NCBI GenBank assembly: GCA_947387575.1
Contig: CANDOC010000007.1
Location: 1-64,000, forward strand
Length of the DNA stretch: 64,000 nt
Direction of reading: 5' to 3'
Source of the DNA: Spongorhabdus nitratireducens
Lineage (GTDB): Bacteria > Pseudomonadota > Gammaproteobacteria > Pseudomonadales > Endozoicomonadaceae
The position numbers and the translations under genes are program-made. Positions 41,444 through 51,571 of this stretch are shown one piece after another. Below the pieces are notes generated by a model. The model did not search any database. It was not told the origin of the DNA and worked only from the letters and a program-made list of their open reading frames with translations. Each line of letters starts with the position of its first letter. Position 1 is the stretch's first letter.

Positions 41444-42862
41444 TTATATCGCCAGCAGATAGATGATGCCCATAATCAGGCAACTGATCAGGCTTGAACG
41501 ATCTCTTGCCGCAAACACAATGGGATCCTGATTCATTCGCCCTCTATGTGTCAGCAGCCAGACCCGGCTGATCCAGTACAGTAATACCGGACACAGCAAC
41601 CATATCAGCCGGGGCTCTTCGTAGAGTGTTGTGACCTTGTCACTGCTGGCATAAAGCGCCAATACCAGTACCGACATATAACCACTGGCACTGCCCATCA
41701 TTACCAGCAGCTGTAAATCCGTAGAGTGATAGCCTCGAATCTTCTTTTTCCACACACCTTCCGCACGTCTGGCATAAAGCTCTGCACAGCGCTTAACAAT
41801 CGCCAGACTCAGGAAAAGAAACATGGAAAAGGCCAGTAACCACATGGAAGGAGCAACCATAATTGCGGCAGCACCGCCAATAATCCGGCTGGTATAGAGT
41901 GCGGCCAGAATAACCACATCCAGCATCGGCACCTGTTTCAGGCGGAATGAATAAAGCAGCGTCAAAATAAAATAGAGTACTAATACACCACAGAACCAGG
42001 TGTTAATCGAAGCGCTGATAGCAATACTGATCAGCAACAATACCGGCATTAAAAACAAAGCCGCACCAACAGAGAATGTACCGGCAGCCAGAGGTCGATG
42101 GCGCTTGATCCGGTGCTTTCGGTCATCTTCCAGATCTAGCAGGTCATTCAGCAGATAAACAGAAGAAGCACATAGGCCCCAAGCCAGAAAAGCCATGCAG
42201 GTGGTGATAAATGAGGATACGGACAGCAGGGGATGAATTGCCAGCAGCGGAAAAAATATCAGCAGGTTCTTTGACCACTGATAGGTTCGCATCGCTTTCG
42301 AAGCGGTAGCCAGCTCTGGAGCCATGGAGTCAAACACATGAGCAACATTAGATGATGCTTCAGCCGCTTTGATTGTGCGGGGATTGGCATTGACGACGAT
42401 GGCATCCCTTGCCGCCTGCCAGACCGGCAGATCGACTTTGCTGTTACCGGCATAGTCAAAACCCTGTTCACCAAACCGCTCCAGCAAGGCATCCCGTTTG
42501 CGGGTTCCGGTCAGGTTATGATCGCCACTACTGGCCATAACCTCGTCAAACAGCCCAACATGTTCAGCGACTTCATTCGCCAGCTTTTGATTACTGCCTG
42601 TGGCCAGAATCAGGGTTCGTCCCTGCTGTTTCTGATCCTTGAGCCATGCCAGAAACTCCCGATTCCAGGGCATCAGATCCAGGTTCGGTCGATAGTCTTC
42701 TGCCAACCGTGCTTTCATCCGGGCCTTGCCGGAACCCGCCATGCTAAACAAACTGAAAGCTGATACCGGTTTTTCCTTTAAATTATGCGCCAGCGATTCC
42801 ACTGCCAGATCTGACTTGAGCAGTGTGCCATCAAGATCAACCACCAGAGGACAAGAAGACAT
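41444..42862 (-). CDS. HAD phosphatase-UbiA fusion (polyprenyl-phosphate phosphoribosyltransferase/phosphatase)
   Basis: The 472-residue protein joins two enzymes. Residues about 5-190 are a HAD phosphatase (DLDGTLLKSD at 9-18, LATGS, and GNSKVD near 139). Residues about 195-472 are a membrane UbiA prenyltransferase with NDLLDLEDDRKH (239-250) followed by KRHRPLAAG. The NDxxDxExDRxHxxKRxRP signature is that of Rv3806c, which makes decaprenyl-phosphoryl-5-phosphoribose. The HAD domain would remove the 5-phosphate, so one polypeptide covers the first two steps of donor synthesis. The start at 42862 has GGAG six bases upstream. Confidence 0.86.
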   Translation of the reverse strand: MSSCPLVVDLDGTLLKSDLAVESLAHNLKEKPVSAFSLFSMAGSGKARMKARLAEDYRPNLDLMPWNREFLAWLKDQKQQGRTLILATGSNQKLANEVAEHVGLFDEVMASSGDHNLTGTRKRDALLERFGEQGFDYAGNSKVDLPVWQAARDAIVVNANPRTIKAAEASSNVAHVFDSMAPELATASKAMRTYQWSKNLLIFFPLLAIHPLLSVSSFITTCMAFLAWGLCASSVYLLNDLLDLEDDRKHRIKRHRPLAAGTFSVGAALFLMPVLLLISIAISASINTWFCGVLVLYFILTLLYSFRLKQVPMLDVVILAALYTSRIIGGAAAIMVAPSMWLLAFSMFLFLSLAIVKRCAELYARRAEGVWKKKIRGYHSTDLQLLVMMGSASGYMSVLVLALYASSDKVTTLYEEPRLIWLLCPVLLYWISRVWLLTHRGRMNQDPIVFAARDRSSLISCLIMGIIYLLAI

Positions 42863-43016
42863 TGCGGCTCCATCCATGAAGCATCTGTTTTATTAAACGC
42901 CCTATTTCCTAACTCTAGACTGTCGGCCTTCTCTACAGGGCTGATCAGGACTGCCTCTGGGCTATTCTTTTACAAAGCTGTTCATTTAATTTCCCACAGA
43001 GTGGCAGGGACTGCCA

Positions 43017-45434
43017 ATGCGAATCGCTTTTTTTTGTCTGTTCGTTGTTTTTACGATCACAGTTCGTGCAGATAACGTCCTGTTTGAATCAGAGACAACA
43101 CCACTGCAGCATGATCTTGAGCAGCTGACACCAGTGACTGGCAGTGAGCTGGTTATCAAAGGCATTAACTCGTACTCAAAACCTGTCATTTTCATTGTCA
43201 GAATCGATAATGACGCCTCTAAAAATTATCGAACCCGGGTGAATCAGGAGTTCACCATTCAGCCCGGTGAGTTCAATGTTCAGCTACCGCTCAGCAGCCT
43301 GAAGATGTCGGGGGGCGGCTTTCTTGAAGCTCCCTACAGTCAGCTTCATATCTTTGCTGCAGATCCCAAAGCACCTCTTGAGTTGCATCAGGCTTCTATC
43401 ACCACACCGGTACCGATACCCGATAATACCCTGGCCCTCGACTTTGGCCCGGAAGGCAGCCCGGTTTTTCCCGGTTTCAGACCCATCCTTCCTGATTCCC
43501 CCATGATCACCGGCTCTCTCAAGGGATTGATTCGCACTTCCGGTGACGCCCTGATTAAAGACGGCATAAAAGGTATTACCCGCTTCAGAACCAGCTGGCC
43601 AAATGGCCAGTGGCTGTTGACCCTGTGGACTCAGGATCAGGGCGAATGGGAGTACCTGCCTCATTCCCGCAGTCGAAAAATAACCGTCAACGATAACCCT
43701 GTTGTTAATCACCAACTCACACCACAACAATGGGTCGATCAGGTCTGGTTTGCCGGAAAAAAACTGGAAGGCGGTATTGATGGCGATGCCTGGGAAACGA
43801 TTGGCAAACGCCGGGATGGTAAAATTCAGATGCCGGTTACCATTACCCGCGGCGACATCGATATTCAGCTAATGGGTGATGCTGAAGGCCGATACCTCGC
43901 AGCGTTGGTACTCGAACCAATAAATAACAGTTATGCAGACTCTATCCAGCAGGACAGAAAACAACGATTTCTGGCTCAGTGGCCGGTTGTTTCATCCCAA
44001 CCGTTCGAACGGAATAACGAACAGGCCATAACCCTTACAGATATCAGCAACCAGTCATTTATTCAGGAAGAAAGCAGACGTATTTATTCTGTCGCCCGTG
44101 ATACCCGTCTCAACCTCGTTTTTGAGATTTCATCTAACACCAGTGACAAACACCCGGTTGTTGCCGTAGGCACTCCCCGTCACTCTTCCGGTTCAAGTCT
44201 GCAAACCGATATACGCTATGGCTTCTGGCGTTTTGAACGGCCTCAGCCCAATGCGACTCAACTGATACTTGATGACAGCTATCTGAGAGCAGATCTGGAG
44301 AGTATGAGGCTGGATAAAAGTACGCCACGCCGAATTTATCTGCAGCTCGATATTGATGATGAAGCCGAGCCGGGACGCTATGACGGCAGTCTCCAGCTGG
44401 TCACAAACGGCAAACTGATTCAGCAGCCTTTCAGCATTGATGTTCTTCCGGTCAAACTGCCGGAACTGAAATATGCCTCCGGTCTCTATCTCGAACCAGC
44501 CCCTTGGTATCACTGGTTTCCGGCATTGAGTTTACAAATACCTTCATCGACTCAATGTGACCTTGAGTTTATGCAAAACCTTGGGTTCACCACGGTTGCT
44601 CCGGCACTGGCCACACCAGATTCAGCCCTGAACAACCAACTCTTTGTTCAACAGCTGAACCAGATTGAAAAGGCTGGCTTTAATCCACAGGTGCTTGCTT
44701 ATACCCCGCTGAAGCGACTTGTCCACAATCGCCCGGATGCTGAAATCACCTCGGCTTTAAGGGTGCTCAAATTACAACTGGAAAGTGCCGGACTGCCTGC
44801 ACCCTATTGGTCCCTTTTCGATGAGCCACGGGGAGAGAAAAAGCTGCAACAGATCCATCAGCTGGCCAAGCTGCTCAGGCCTCAGCCACTGGGTTTGAAA
44901 ATGGCCGGACACCTGAATCACACCGAACACCACAAATTGTTATCCACAGTTGATCTGACCATTGCCAACCATGCCTACGGTATCAGCAAAAAAGAGATCA
45001 CCCGGATTAAAAAGAAGAGCAAGTTCTGGATGTATAACATGCCCCGTCCAAGACTGGCCGCAGGTTTCTTTTTATGGCGCTCAGGTGCGGATGGTTATAT
45101 TCAGTGGCATGCCAGAATGCCCACCGCAGACCCTCTCGACCCTACCGATGGCCGTGAAGGTGATGTGATTTATATGTATCCGTGGAGTGGCAGCAGTTGT
45201 CCTCAGGTGATGGATATTCACAAGCGTCTGCTTGTACTGCACGAAAGCACACTGGATTTACGCTGGCTGCAGTGGCTGGATCAACAGGCAAAAACCAGCA
45301 GCAAAGCAAGTAAATTGCGGAAGGATATCGAAGAGCAGATACCAACCAAATGGTCGGCAGCCAACAAGCGGCTGAAAGAAGAGCAGCTGATTGAAATGCG
45401 CCACCGGATTATTCAGTTTGCACGAACCCGGTGA
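43017..45434 (+). CDS. Secreted glycoside-hydrolase-like protein (DUF4091-like C-terminal domain)
   Basis: The 805-residue protein has a signal peptide (MRIAFFCLFVVFTITVRADN). A DOMON/CBM9-like beta region lies near residues 230-430 (DGDAWETIGKRRDGKIQMPV, GYFLAALV-like YLAALVLEP). A TIM-barrel-like C-terminal half follows (WYHWFPALS, MQNLGFTTVAPALA, PYWSLFDEPRGEK with a candidate acid Glu, and SGADGYIQWHARM). DUF4091 proteins are predicted glycosidases. It is divergent from, and only 154 bp away from, the arabinofuranose donor cluster; a role in trimming the resulting glycan is inference. No strong Shine-Dalgarno is visible. Confidence 0.65.
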   Translation: MRIAFFCLFVVFTITVRADNVLFESETTPLQHDLEQLTPVTGSELVIKGINSYSKPVIFIVRIDNDASKNYRTRVNQEFTIQPGEFNVQLPLSSLKMSGGGFLEAPYSQLHIFAADPKAPLELHQASITTPVPIPDNTLALDFGPEGSPVFPGFRPILPDSPMITGSLKGLIRTSGDALIKDGIKGITRFRTSWPNGQWLLTLWTQDQGEWEYLPHSRSRKITVNDNPVVNHQLTPQQWVDQVWFAGKKLEGGIDGDAWETIGKRRDGKIQMPVTITRGDIDIQLMGDAEGRYLAALVLEPINNSYADSIQQDRKQRFLAQWPVVSSQPFERNNEQAITLTDISNQSFIQEESRRIYSVARDTRLNLVFEISSNTSDKHPVVAVGTPRHSSGSSLQTDIRYGFWRFERPQPNATQLILDDSYLRADLESMRLDKSTPRRIYLQLDIDDEAEPGRYDGSLQLVTNGKLIQQPFSIDVLPVKLPELKYASGLYLEPAPWYHWFPALSLQIPSSTQCDLEFMQNLGFTTVAPALATPDSALNNQLFVQQLNQIEKAGFNPQVLAYTPLKRLVHNRPDAEITSALRVLKLQLESAGLPAPYWSLFDEPRGEKKLQQIHQLAKLLRPQPLGLKMAGHLNHTEHHKLLSTVDLTIANHAYGISKKEITRIKKKSKFWMYNMPRPRLAAGFFLWRSGADGYIQWHARMPTADPLDPTDGREGDVIYMYPWSGSSCPQVMDIHKRLLVLHESTLDLRWLQWLDQQAKTSSKASKLRKDIEEQIPTKWSAANKRLKEEQLIEMRHRIIQFARTR

Positions 45435-45452
45435 CACCTGAGCTAGGGAGCG

Positions 45453-45722
45453 TTACTCGGAAGGCGGCACGTAGCCCTGGGCCTTCTCGTAATCGTCACC
45501 GGCAAAAAACAGATCCATTTGCTCGGCCAGAAACTTGCGGGATTCAGCATTGGCCAGACTGAGATGCTTTTCATTGATCAGCATGGTCTGGTGTTGCTGC
45601 CACATTCCCCAGGCTTCCTTGGAAATATTCTCGTAAACCCACTTACCCTTTTCACCCGGATAGGGCGGTACCAGCAGGCCTTCAGCTTCTTTCTTTAATT
45701 TGGCGCAAAATACCTGACGCAT
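45453..45722 (-). CDS. yggX: Probable Fe(2+)-trafficking protein YggX
   Basis: The 89-residue product starts MRQVFCAKLKKEAEGL with the redox-relevant Cys6 and has PYPGEKGKWVYENISKEAWGMWQ, all typical of YggX. It protects iron-sulfur clusters from oxidants. AGAGGA sits seven bases before ATG 45722. It follows mutY, the conserved gammaproteobacterial operon; MutY itself carries an Fe-S cluster. Confidence 0.95.
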   Translation of the reverse strand: MRQVFCAKLKKEAEGLLVPPYPGEKGKWVYENISKEAWGMWQQHQTMLINEKHLSLANAESRKFLAEQMDLFFAGDDYEKAQGYVPPSE

Positions 45723-45772
45723 AGATAAATCCTCTATCAAACAGATTCGAGACTGTTTTTCTCTTGCAGGAG

Positions 45773-46849
45773 TTACAGACTCTTCTGAAGCTTTTTCAGT
45801 AACCGGCTTACCGGAGCAGCAAGGCCCAGTGCGGGTGGCTGGTCAAGGTTATACCAGAGAGCCTGCTCCGGTTCCAAAAGCTGTGGATAACCGCCTTGCG
45901 ATACAAAAGCCTTAACCGGGGTAATATCCAGATGAAAATGGCTGAAAGTATGACGTACCTGACTCCACTCTTCATAACCTGAAAGTGACATACCGGTGTC
46001 AGTTTCAGCCTGTTCTTCCAGCTCGGGTTCAACAGACAGTTCAGGCAGGCTCCATAATCCGCCCCAGATCCCCTGCGGCGGCCGCTTTCGCAACAGTACC
46101 TCGCCCTGTTCATTCACCACCAGCAACATTCTTACTGAACGCACCGGCAGTTCCTTGCGGGGTTTGGGCTGTGGATAAAGCGACTGTTCATTGTTTGCTT
46201 TCGCCACGCAGCCGTCTGCAATGGGGCACAGATCACACAGCGGACGACTACGGACACACAGCATGGCGCCCATATCCATCATCGCCTGAGTGTAATCAGC
46301 CACTCTTTCTTTCGGTGTATATAACTCCGCCAGTCGCCATAATTCTTTTTGAGTCTTCGACTGCCCCGGCCAGCCGGCCACTGCATGAAAACGTGCCAGT
46401 ACCCGCTTTACATTGCCATCCAGAATCGGTGCGTGAATGCTCATACTGATCGCTGCGATGGCTCCTGCGGTTGAGCGCCCGATACCTGGCAGGTCAGCCA
46501 GCTCTTCTACCGATGCAGGAAATACACCCTGATATTTATCCACAACGGTTTTGGCGCACTTATGCAGATTACGCGCGCGGGCGTAGTAGCCCAGTCCACT
46601 CCAGAGTTGCAGCACTTCATCTTCCGGCGCAGTGGCAAGATCCTCTACAGCCGGAAAGCGGGAGATAAAATTCTCAAAATAGGGAATGACAGTAGCAACC
46701 TGAGTCTGCTGCAACATCACTTCCGACAGCCAGACCCGGTAAGGTGAAATATCCTGCTGCCAGGGCAGGTTTTTACGGCCATGCTGGTCAAACCAGGCCA
46801 GCACGGCATCACTGAATTGGCGGGGGTGCTCTTCAGAAAAGCTTGGCAT
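45773..46849 (-). CDS. mutY: Adenine DNA glycosylase MutY
   Basis: The 358-residue protein has catalytic Glu in [13 protein letters not shown], a helix-hairpin-helix [20 protein letters not shown], Asp in [12 protein letters not shown] and the 4Fe-4S ligands C-x6-C-x2-C-x5-C ([17 protein letters not shown]). A C-terminal Nudix-like 8-oxoG recognition domain follows. It removes A opposite 8-oxo-G. ATG 46849 is chosen by comparison with E. coli MutY; a GTG at 46903 in frame lacks support. It sits between asmA and yggX. Confidence 0.95.
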   Translation of the reverse strand: MPSFSEEHPRQFSDAVLAWFDQHGRKNLPWQQDISPYRVWLSEVMLQQTQVATVIPYFENFISRFPAVEDLATAPEDEVLQLWSGLGYYARARNLHKCAKTVVDKYQGVFPASVEELADLPGIGRSTAGAIAAISMSIHAPILDGNVKRVLARFHAVAGWPGQSKTQKELWRLAELYTPKERVADYTQAMMDMGAMLCVRSRPLCDLCPIADGCVAKANNEQSLYPQPKPRKELPVRSVRMLLVVNEQGEVLLRKRPPQGIWGGLWSLPELSVEPELEEQAETDTGMSLSGYEEWSQVRHTFSHFHLDITPVKAFVSQGGYPQLLEPEQALWYNLDQPPALGLAAPVSRLLKKLQKSL

Positions 46850-46931
46850 TCCCTGTTGTTCTCCTTCCGACCCGACATATAGGTCATGTAATACAATCCC
46901 CACAGTATGCCAGATCAGAAGGTATTAGAGC

Positions 46932-49040
46932 TTATTTGCCGAAGAAACCTTTCAGGGCATCCTTGATCTCTTTGGCTCCTTTTTCTCCCAGCTTCTCATT
47001 CAGCTTTTCCTGAATCTTTTCTTCAAGCTTGCGCTCGACTTCCTTTCCTGCCAGTTCTGCTGCCAGCTTGGCCACGCGGTCATAGTCGATACCACACTCA
47101 GCCTGCTGCAGGCTTCCCTTGCAACGTACCGGCCAGCTGATATCGGCATACTTTTCATTGATACGGCAGGCAGGATCAAGATCCGGTGCTTCATTACCGG
47201 AGATCACCAGACCCAGACGATAATCCAGCTGCTGCTGCACCAGATCCACATCGCCATCACCATTCAGGTGCAGTGTAGACAGCTCTGCCTTGAGGTCACG
47301 GTTACGGGCAACACCGTTCTGGATCTGAACCGTTCCACCCAGTGATGTGAACTTGCTTTCCTGCGGCCAGTCCTGACGGGTCAGATCCTTTTTCCGCACC
47401 TTGGCTACGGCTTCACATACCAACCGGTTAAAGTTGGTTCCCTTGAAAACACCATCCGCAACATTAAAGCCGACATTACCATTAAGAGCTTTGGTCAGCT
47501 GACGCTGGGTCATGCCGTTGGTCGCGAGGTTCATATCAAAGTTGGCTTTGCCATCAACCTGTTCCAGCTGCGGCATAACCTTGGCTAGAGCCCCCAGATC
47601 GACACCATTCATTCTGGCTTCCAGATTCAGCTTTGGCTCACGTCTCGCATCCACTTTACCGCTGGTGTTGATGGCACCTTCATAGAAACCGGCCTGCAGT
47701 TTTCTCAGCTGTAATACGCCGTTATGGGCATTGATCACTAGCTCGGGGTTAGAGAACGCCAGCTTTTTGGCAATCAGCTGTGACAGGCGTAACTGACCAT
47801 CAAAGTTCAGGCTGCGAATCAGATCGACCGGAATCAGGGCAATATCTTCACTGCCGCTTGAAGCTGCTGCGGCAGAAGGAGCCGACGTGTTTTCTGACTG
47901 TGATGCCGCACCACCTTCGGTAGATGCTGCGGGCTCCTCAGCTGCTCCCGGGAGATAGTTATCCAGATTCAGTTCATTACCTTTCAGGTTAAAGACCAGC
48001 GCCTTACGCTTGATATCCGATACCTGAATACTGCCATCCATCTGGAAGTCATCAATGGCAAGCTGCACCGGTTCAAGGGAAGCAACATTACCTTCAGAAT
48101 GCAGGGTACCTTTCAGGCTGACTTTTTGCAGTGCATTCGGATCACCGGTTTCCAGCGGCGGCAGGTTAAGCTGGGCCATCAGCTTGCGGGCATTGAGTTG
48201 CTGCAGTTCAAATGTGCCGTCCAGCCGCATCATCTGGTTGCGGTCCTGAATCCGCATATCAGTATTCAAAGTCACCATTTCAGGATCCTTGGTATTCAGT
48301 GGTGTAACCTTGATTGTGAACTTCTGCAGCTCATAATTTTTAGCTGCCAGATCCAGTGTTACATCACCATTCAACTGAAGTCCCAGTGCCAGTTTCTGCT
48401 CCACCGCTTGCATGTTAAGTCCGGACTTGAGGTTGAACTTTTCTCCAAGGCGGATAGGGCCGGCATTCAGGTACATATCACTGAGGATATAGTGACCACC
48501 CTGCTGCAAGTCACGATAGTCAACGGCCAGGTTTTTGATATCCAGCTCGGCGATATTCAGCTGGATTCCTGAGCCACCGCTCTTCTCTTCTGCCGGCTGA
48601 TCATCGGTATCAAGATCAACAGTTACCTTAACCTTGCCACTATCCTCAGCAGGTGTAGCTTCCCAGTTACCTTTGCCGTTTCTGTCTTTCACCAGAGTCA
48701 GTACCAGACCGTCCAGTGTGACCGTATCCATCTCAACCTGCTTTTGCAGCAATGGCAGCAAACGCACACTCAGCTCAGCCTTGTTCAGTTCTGCCAGTGA
48801 TTTGCCATTGGTTCCGGAGACCTGAACCTTCTCTACACTGAAACCAACCCAGGGAAATACGGACCAGGCAACGGGCCCGTCAATGGACATTTTCAGTCCT
48901 GTTTTATCCAGTACAACTTGTTCAAGGTCTGCCTTGTAATCATTGGGGTCAATAACTTTTGGCAGTACAAAGACCGCAGCAATCAGCAAAACCACTAGCA
49001 GGACGACAAACACGCCCAGCCATTTAAAAACGGCGTTCAT
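46932..49040 (-). CDS. asmA: AsmA-family envelope protein
   Basis: The 702-residue protein starts with one membrane anchor (KWLGVFVVLLVVLLIAAVFVLPKVIDPNDYK) and the AsmA N-terminal domain motif FPWVGFSVEKVQVSG; the C-terminal AsmA_2 region has NGVDLGALAKVMPQLEQVDGKANFDMNLATNG. A low-complexity Ser/Ala/Glu linker lies at about 360-390. AsmA-like proteins form a bridge-like groove moving lipids to the outer membrane. It is the first gene of asmA-mutY-yggX. Confidence 0.9.
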   Translation of the reverse strand: MNAVFKWLGVFVVLLVVLLIAAVFVLPKVIDPNDYKADLEQVVLDKTGLKMSIDGPVAWSVFPWVGFSVEKVQVSGTNGKSLAELNKAELSVRLLPLLQKQVEMDTVTLDGLVLTLVKDRNGKGNWEATPAEDSGKVKVTVDLDTDDQPAEEKSGGSGIQLNIAELDIKNLAVDYRDLQQGGHYILSDMYLNAGPIRLGEKFNLKSGLNMQAVEQKLALGLQLNGDVTLDLAAKNYELQKFTIKVTPLNTKDPEMVTLNTDMRIQDRNQMMRLDGTFELQQLNARKLMAQLNLPPLETGDPNALQKVSLKGTLHSEGNVASLEPVQLAIDDFQMDGSIQVSDIKRKALVFNLKGNELNLDNYLPGAAEEPAASTEGGAASQSENTSAPSAAAASSGSEDIALIPVDLIRSLNFDGQLRLSQLIAKKLAFSNPELVINAHNGVLQLRKLQAGFYEGAINTSGKVDARREPKLNLEARMNGVDLGALAKVMPQLEQVDGKANFDMNLATNGMTQRQLTKALNGNVGFNVADGVFKGTNFNRLVCEAVAKVRKKDLTRQDWPQESKFTSLGGTVQIQNGVARNRDLKAELSTLHLNGDGDVDLVQQQLDYRLGLVISGNEAPDLDPACRINEKYADISWPVRCKGSLQQAECGIDYDRVAKLAAELAGKEVERKLEEKIQEKLNEKLGEKGAKEIKDALKGFFGK

Positions 49041-49202
49041 ACAGACCCTCTCAAGTTATCAGGCAGAATTATGAGTTTAAGCTCAAACGGCGATGAGCAA
49101 AGAAATGAAGACTGATCAATTCTAGACTAATGTCCCAAATGTCAGTCAATAGCACGAAGGGAATTTAGGGGGTCTATTAAGCGTATAAGCTCGATTTAAT
49201 GA

Positions 49203-50615
49203 CTAAAGCGACGCCACTTCCGAAGCAGCAAGCTTTTTCAGCCCTTTGAAGGAACGGGTCCAGGGGTTAAGTTGGCGAGCCAGATCACGCCAGCGCTTGG
49301 ATTTGAGGAAGCCAACCGCCTGACGATTGTTATCAAACACGCCACTCAGCAATACATACCAGTCTTTGCCTCCACGCTGGAAATGCACAATCCGGGCATC
49401 GGCAAGTTGTGGATAGATTTTTTTGAACTGCTGTACTTTCACCAGCTTATTATCTGCAAACCATTGAATGGTAAAACTGTTATCCGGTGATTGCAGTAAT
49501 CGTGCAGTCGCCTTGTCCTCAGGTTTCAAACGGGCTTGTGCCCGAGTATCAGCTTGCACCCTAGTATCAACAACGGGCTTTGCATTCACCACGGGTTTAA
49601 CGGGTCTGAACTGTGCTCTTGGTGGTGGAGCAATACGCTGTTCTTTTTGAACTGACGGCGGAGGCAGAGTAATGACCTGAGGCTTTTGCACCACCTGACG
49701 ACGGGAATCTTCAATCGACTGCAGCATCCGCAGACTGGCTATCGGGCGAACCCACGGACTGAGCATATTGGCAGTGCGCGCAATATCAGGCTGTTGCAAT
49801 GCTGTTATCGCCTGACGGTTGTCCCGATAAACACCCTGCAGCACCAGATACCACTTCCGTCCCTGATTGCGAGTCTGGGCAATTAATGTATGTTTCAGAC
49901 GCGGATTATGAGCTTTAAACTTTTGTGCTTCAGCCAGCGTTTCAGCAGCATACCACTGCACGGTATGGCTTCCGGGCGCTGACATTTTCAGCGATGCAAC
50001 CGAGAGAGCCCGATTCATAGATCTTGGCATTGCCGACAGGGTTTTGTTTGGCACTAAACCCGGGGTCGGTACTTGAACCGGTAACCCCGGAGCCATCACC
50101 GGTGCCTGATAATCCTGGGTAATAACGCTTTCCTTGCGCACATAACTGATTCTTGGTGTCAGGGAAACCGGCCGCACCGGAAGCCGATCTACTTTTGCAG
50201 GTGCGGAAGTATTCTGAATCGTTACTTCGGGTTTGCTCACAGCCAGCTGCTGAGCAGTGCGTTTGATGATGCCCTGCGCAACCACTACAGAATCAGGTTC
50301 TACTGTTGGAGCTGCATCTGTTTTTGGTAAGAGCGGAAGATTGGCTGCGATTTGTCTCGAAAGGTCGGCAGAATTGGCTTTCAGCCATGCTAGAGTGCCG
50401 GAAATCTTTTCCCGGCTTTCAGCAATCTGTTCAAGTGACTGCTGGTAGTTATCATTCTGAGAAGTGCGGCAACGCCAGTCGCCATTGTTACTGATTTTGC
50501 AATCCCAACCGGAAGCATATCCGGCTGCCATCAGTGATCCGGACTGAAACGCAAGCGCAACAACGACAGCTGATATCAGCTGTAGCTTCTGTTTGCATCT
50601 GCGGCGTCCGTTCAT
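49203..50615 (-). CDS. Exported protein with two SPOR-like repeats
   Basis: The 470-residue protein has a signal peptide (LQLISAVVVALAFQSGSLMAA), a coiled segment (QSLEQIAESREKISGTLAWLK) and a Pro/Val-rich linker. Two SPOR-like domains follow: SHTVQWYAAETLAEAQKFKAHNP...WYLVLQGVY near 215-270 and NSFTIQWFADNKLVKVQQF...WYVLLSGVF near 385-440. SPOR domains bind denuded peptidoglycan at division sites. The protein is not one of the named division SPOR proteins. The DamX-like arrangement is superficial. Confidence 0.78.
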   Translation of the reverse strand: MNGRRRCKQKLQLISAVVVALAFQSGSLMAAGYASGWDCKISNNGDWRCRTSQNDNYQQSLEQIAESREKISGTLAWLKANSADLSRQIAANLPLLPKTDAAPTVEPDSVVVAQGIIKRTAQQLAVSKPEVTIQNTSAPAKVDRLPVRPVSLTPRISYVRKESVITQDYQAPVMAPGLPVQVPTPGLVPNKTLSAMPRSMNRALSVASLKMSAPGSHTVQWYAAETLAEAQKFKAHNPRLKHTLIAQTRNQGRKWYLVLQGVYRDNRQAITALQQPDIARTANMLSPWVRPIASLRMLQSIEDSRRQVVQKPQVITLPPPSVQKEQRIAPPPRAQFRPVKPVVNAKPVVDTRVQADTRAQARLKPEDKATARLLQSPDNSFTIQWFADNKLVKVQQFKKIYPQLADARIVHFQRGGKDWYVLLSGVFDNNRQAVGFLKSKRWRDLARQLNPWTRSFKGLKKLAASEVASL

Positions 50616-50769
50616 GCAGTCAACCTGCTTTAATGGTTTCTCTCACCAGAGGGTATCGGAATAGATTTTCAAAACTTTTGCTCCAAATCGAAATAAACAC
50701 GGATTCAAGGCTCAAAAGGTACGTTCTACACTTCAGGGAAAGCACACAGGGAAAAAGAGGATATCCATA

Positions 50770-51024
50770 ATGTCGTTACCAGAACTTCAGTCCCTGCTGA
50801 AACAGAACCAGAACGAGCACCAGAACTGCCTGCAACAACTGGCAGTTTATCTTGAGCGGGGAGAAAGTAATTCCGAACTGATCAAGTTAATAGAAAGCTA
50901 TCACTACGACGTGCTGCGTCACGAAGCCGAAATCCGCCAGTTGCTGGCAGGAGCCCCGATGCAGCAATCCTCAAAGTCACCATCCCATGACGAAAGTCTT
51001 GAGGAGACCATGGGCCGCTGGTAA
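50770..51024 (+). CDS. Small hypothetical protein, helical
   Basis: The 84-residue product is mostly one Glu/Gln/Leu-rich helix (LPELQSLLKQNQNEHQNCLQQLAVYLE) with a disordered tail ending SLEETMGRW. GAGGATATCC precedes the ATG, so it is a believable gene. It is divergent from the SPOR gene. I recognise no family. Confidence 0.6.
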   Translation: MSLPELQSLLKQNQNEHQNCLQQLAVYLERGESNSELIKLIESYHYDVLRHEAEIRQLLAGAPMQQSSKSPSHDESLEETMGRW

Positions 51025-51055
51025 AACAGCAGCCCCGGTATTCAGGCTTTTAAAC

Positions 51056-51466
51056 TCAGTGCAGGGTTTCTTCAACCTTCTGCGCCAGCCAGTCTGACTG
51101 CTGGACATCCATTGGCCGGAATCTGAGATCAACAGTATCAGCCTCGGCCTTTGCCGCTACCAGTTTCAGTAACCGGCTGCCAACCCCCCGCTCCCGGGTC
51201 ATCTTGCGCACACATAGACTGTGCAGCAACCAGCTACCGTCATCCTGAACATCAATCATGAGCGCACCCAGCAGGCGGTCATTGAAACGTGCGGCAAAAA
51301 TGCGGCGGGTACTGGTGGTGATATCCAGCATTCTTCTTACGGCATCTTCACGATCAGTTTCTTCCGGAGAGCCCAGCATCCAGTCCGGCGCATCCCGGTA
51401 GATCTTGACCAGATCTTCAGAATCCTGCCCCTGAGGCTTGCTGACTTCTTCCATTGTCACAGGCAT
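51056..51466 (-). CDS. PanZ/PanM-like GNAT protein
   Basis: The 136-residue protein has the segment RIFAARFNDRLLGALMIDV and LHSLCVRKMTRERGVGSRLL, which match the PanZ pattern (AARFNERLL, RRRGVG). PanZ activates PanD maturation and senses acetyl-CoA. The acetyl-CoA loop RGVG is present. panD is not nearby. The start is uncertain among ATG 51466, ATG 51454 and an upstream GTG. Confidence 0.65.
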   Translation of the reverse strand: MPVTMEEVSKPQGQDSEDLVKIYRDAPDWMLGSPEETDREDAVRRMLDITTSTRRIFAARFNDRLLGALMIDVQDDGSWLLHSLCVRKMTRERGVGSRLLKLVAAKAEADTVDLRFRPMDVQQSDWLAQKVEETLH

Positions 51467-51571
51467 TGGCGGTACCACTTGTTGGTTTTCAGAAAATATT
51501 CACCCGGCTACAAACCATTCTGTGATAAAACAGTCCAAATCTTTACATCCAGGCTTTGCCACCTGATTGTA

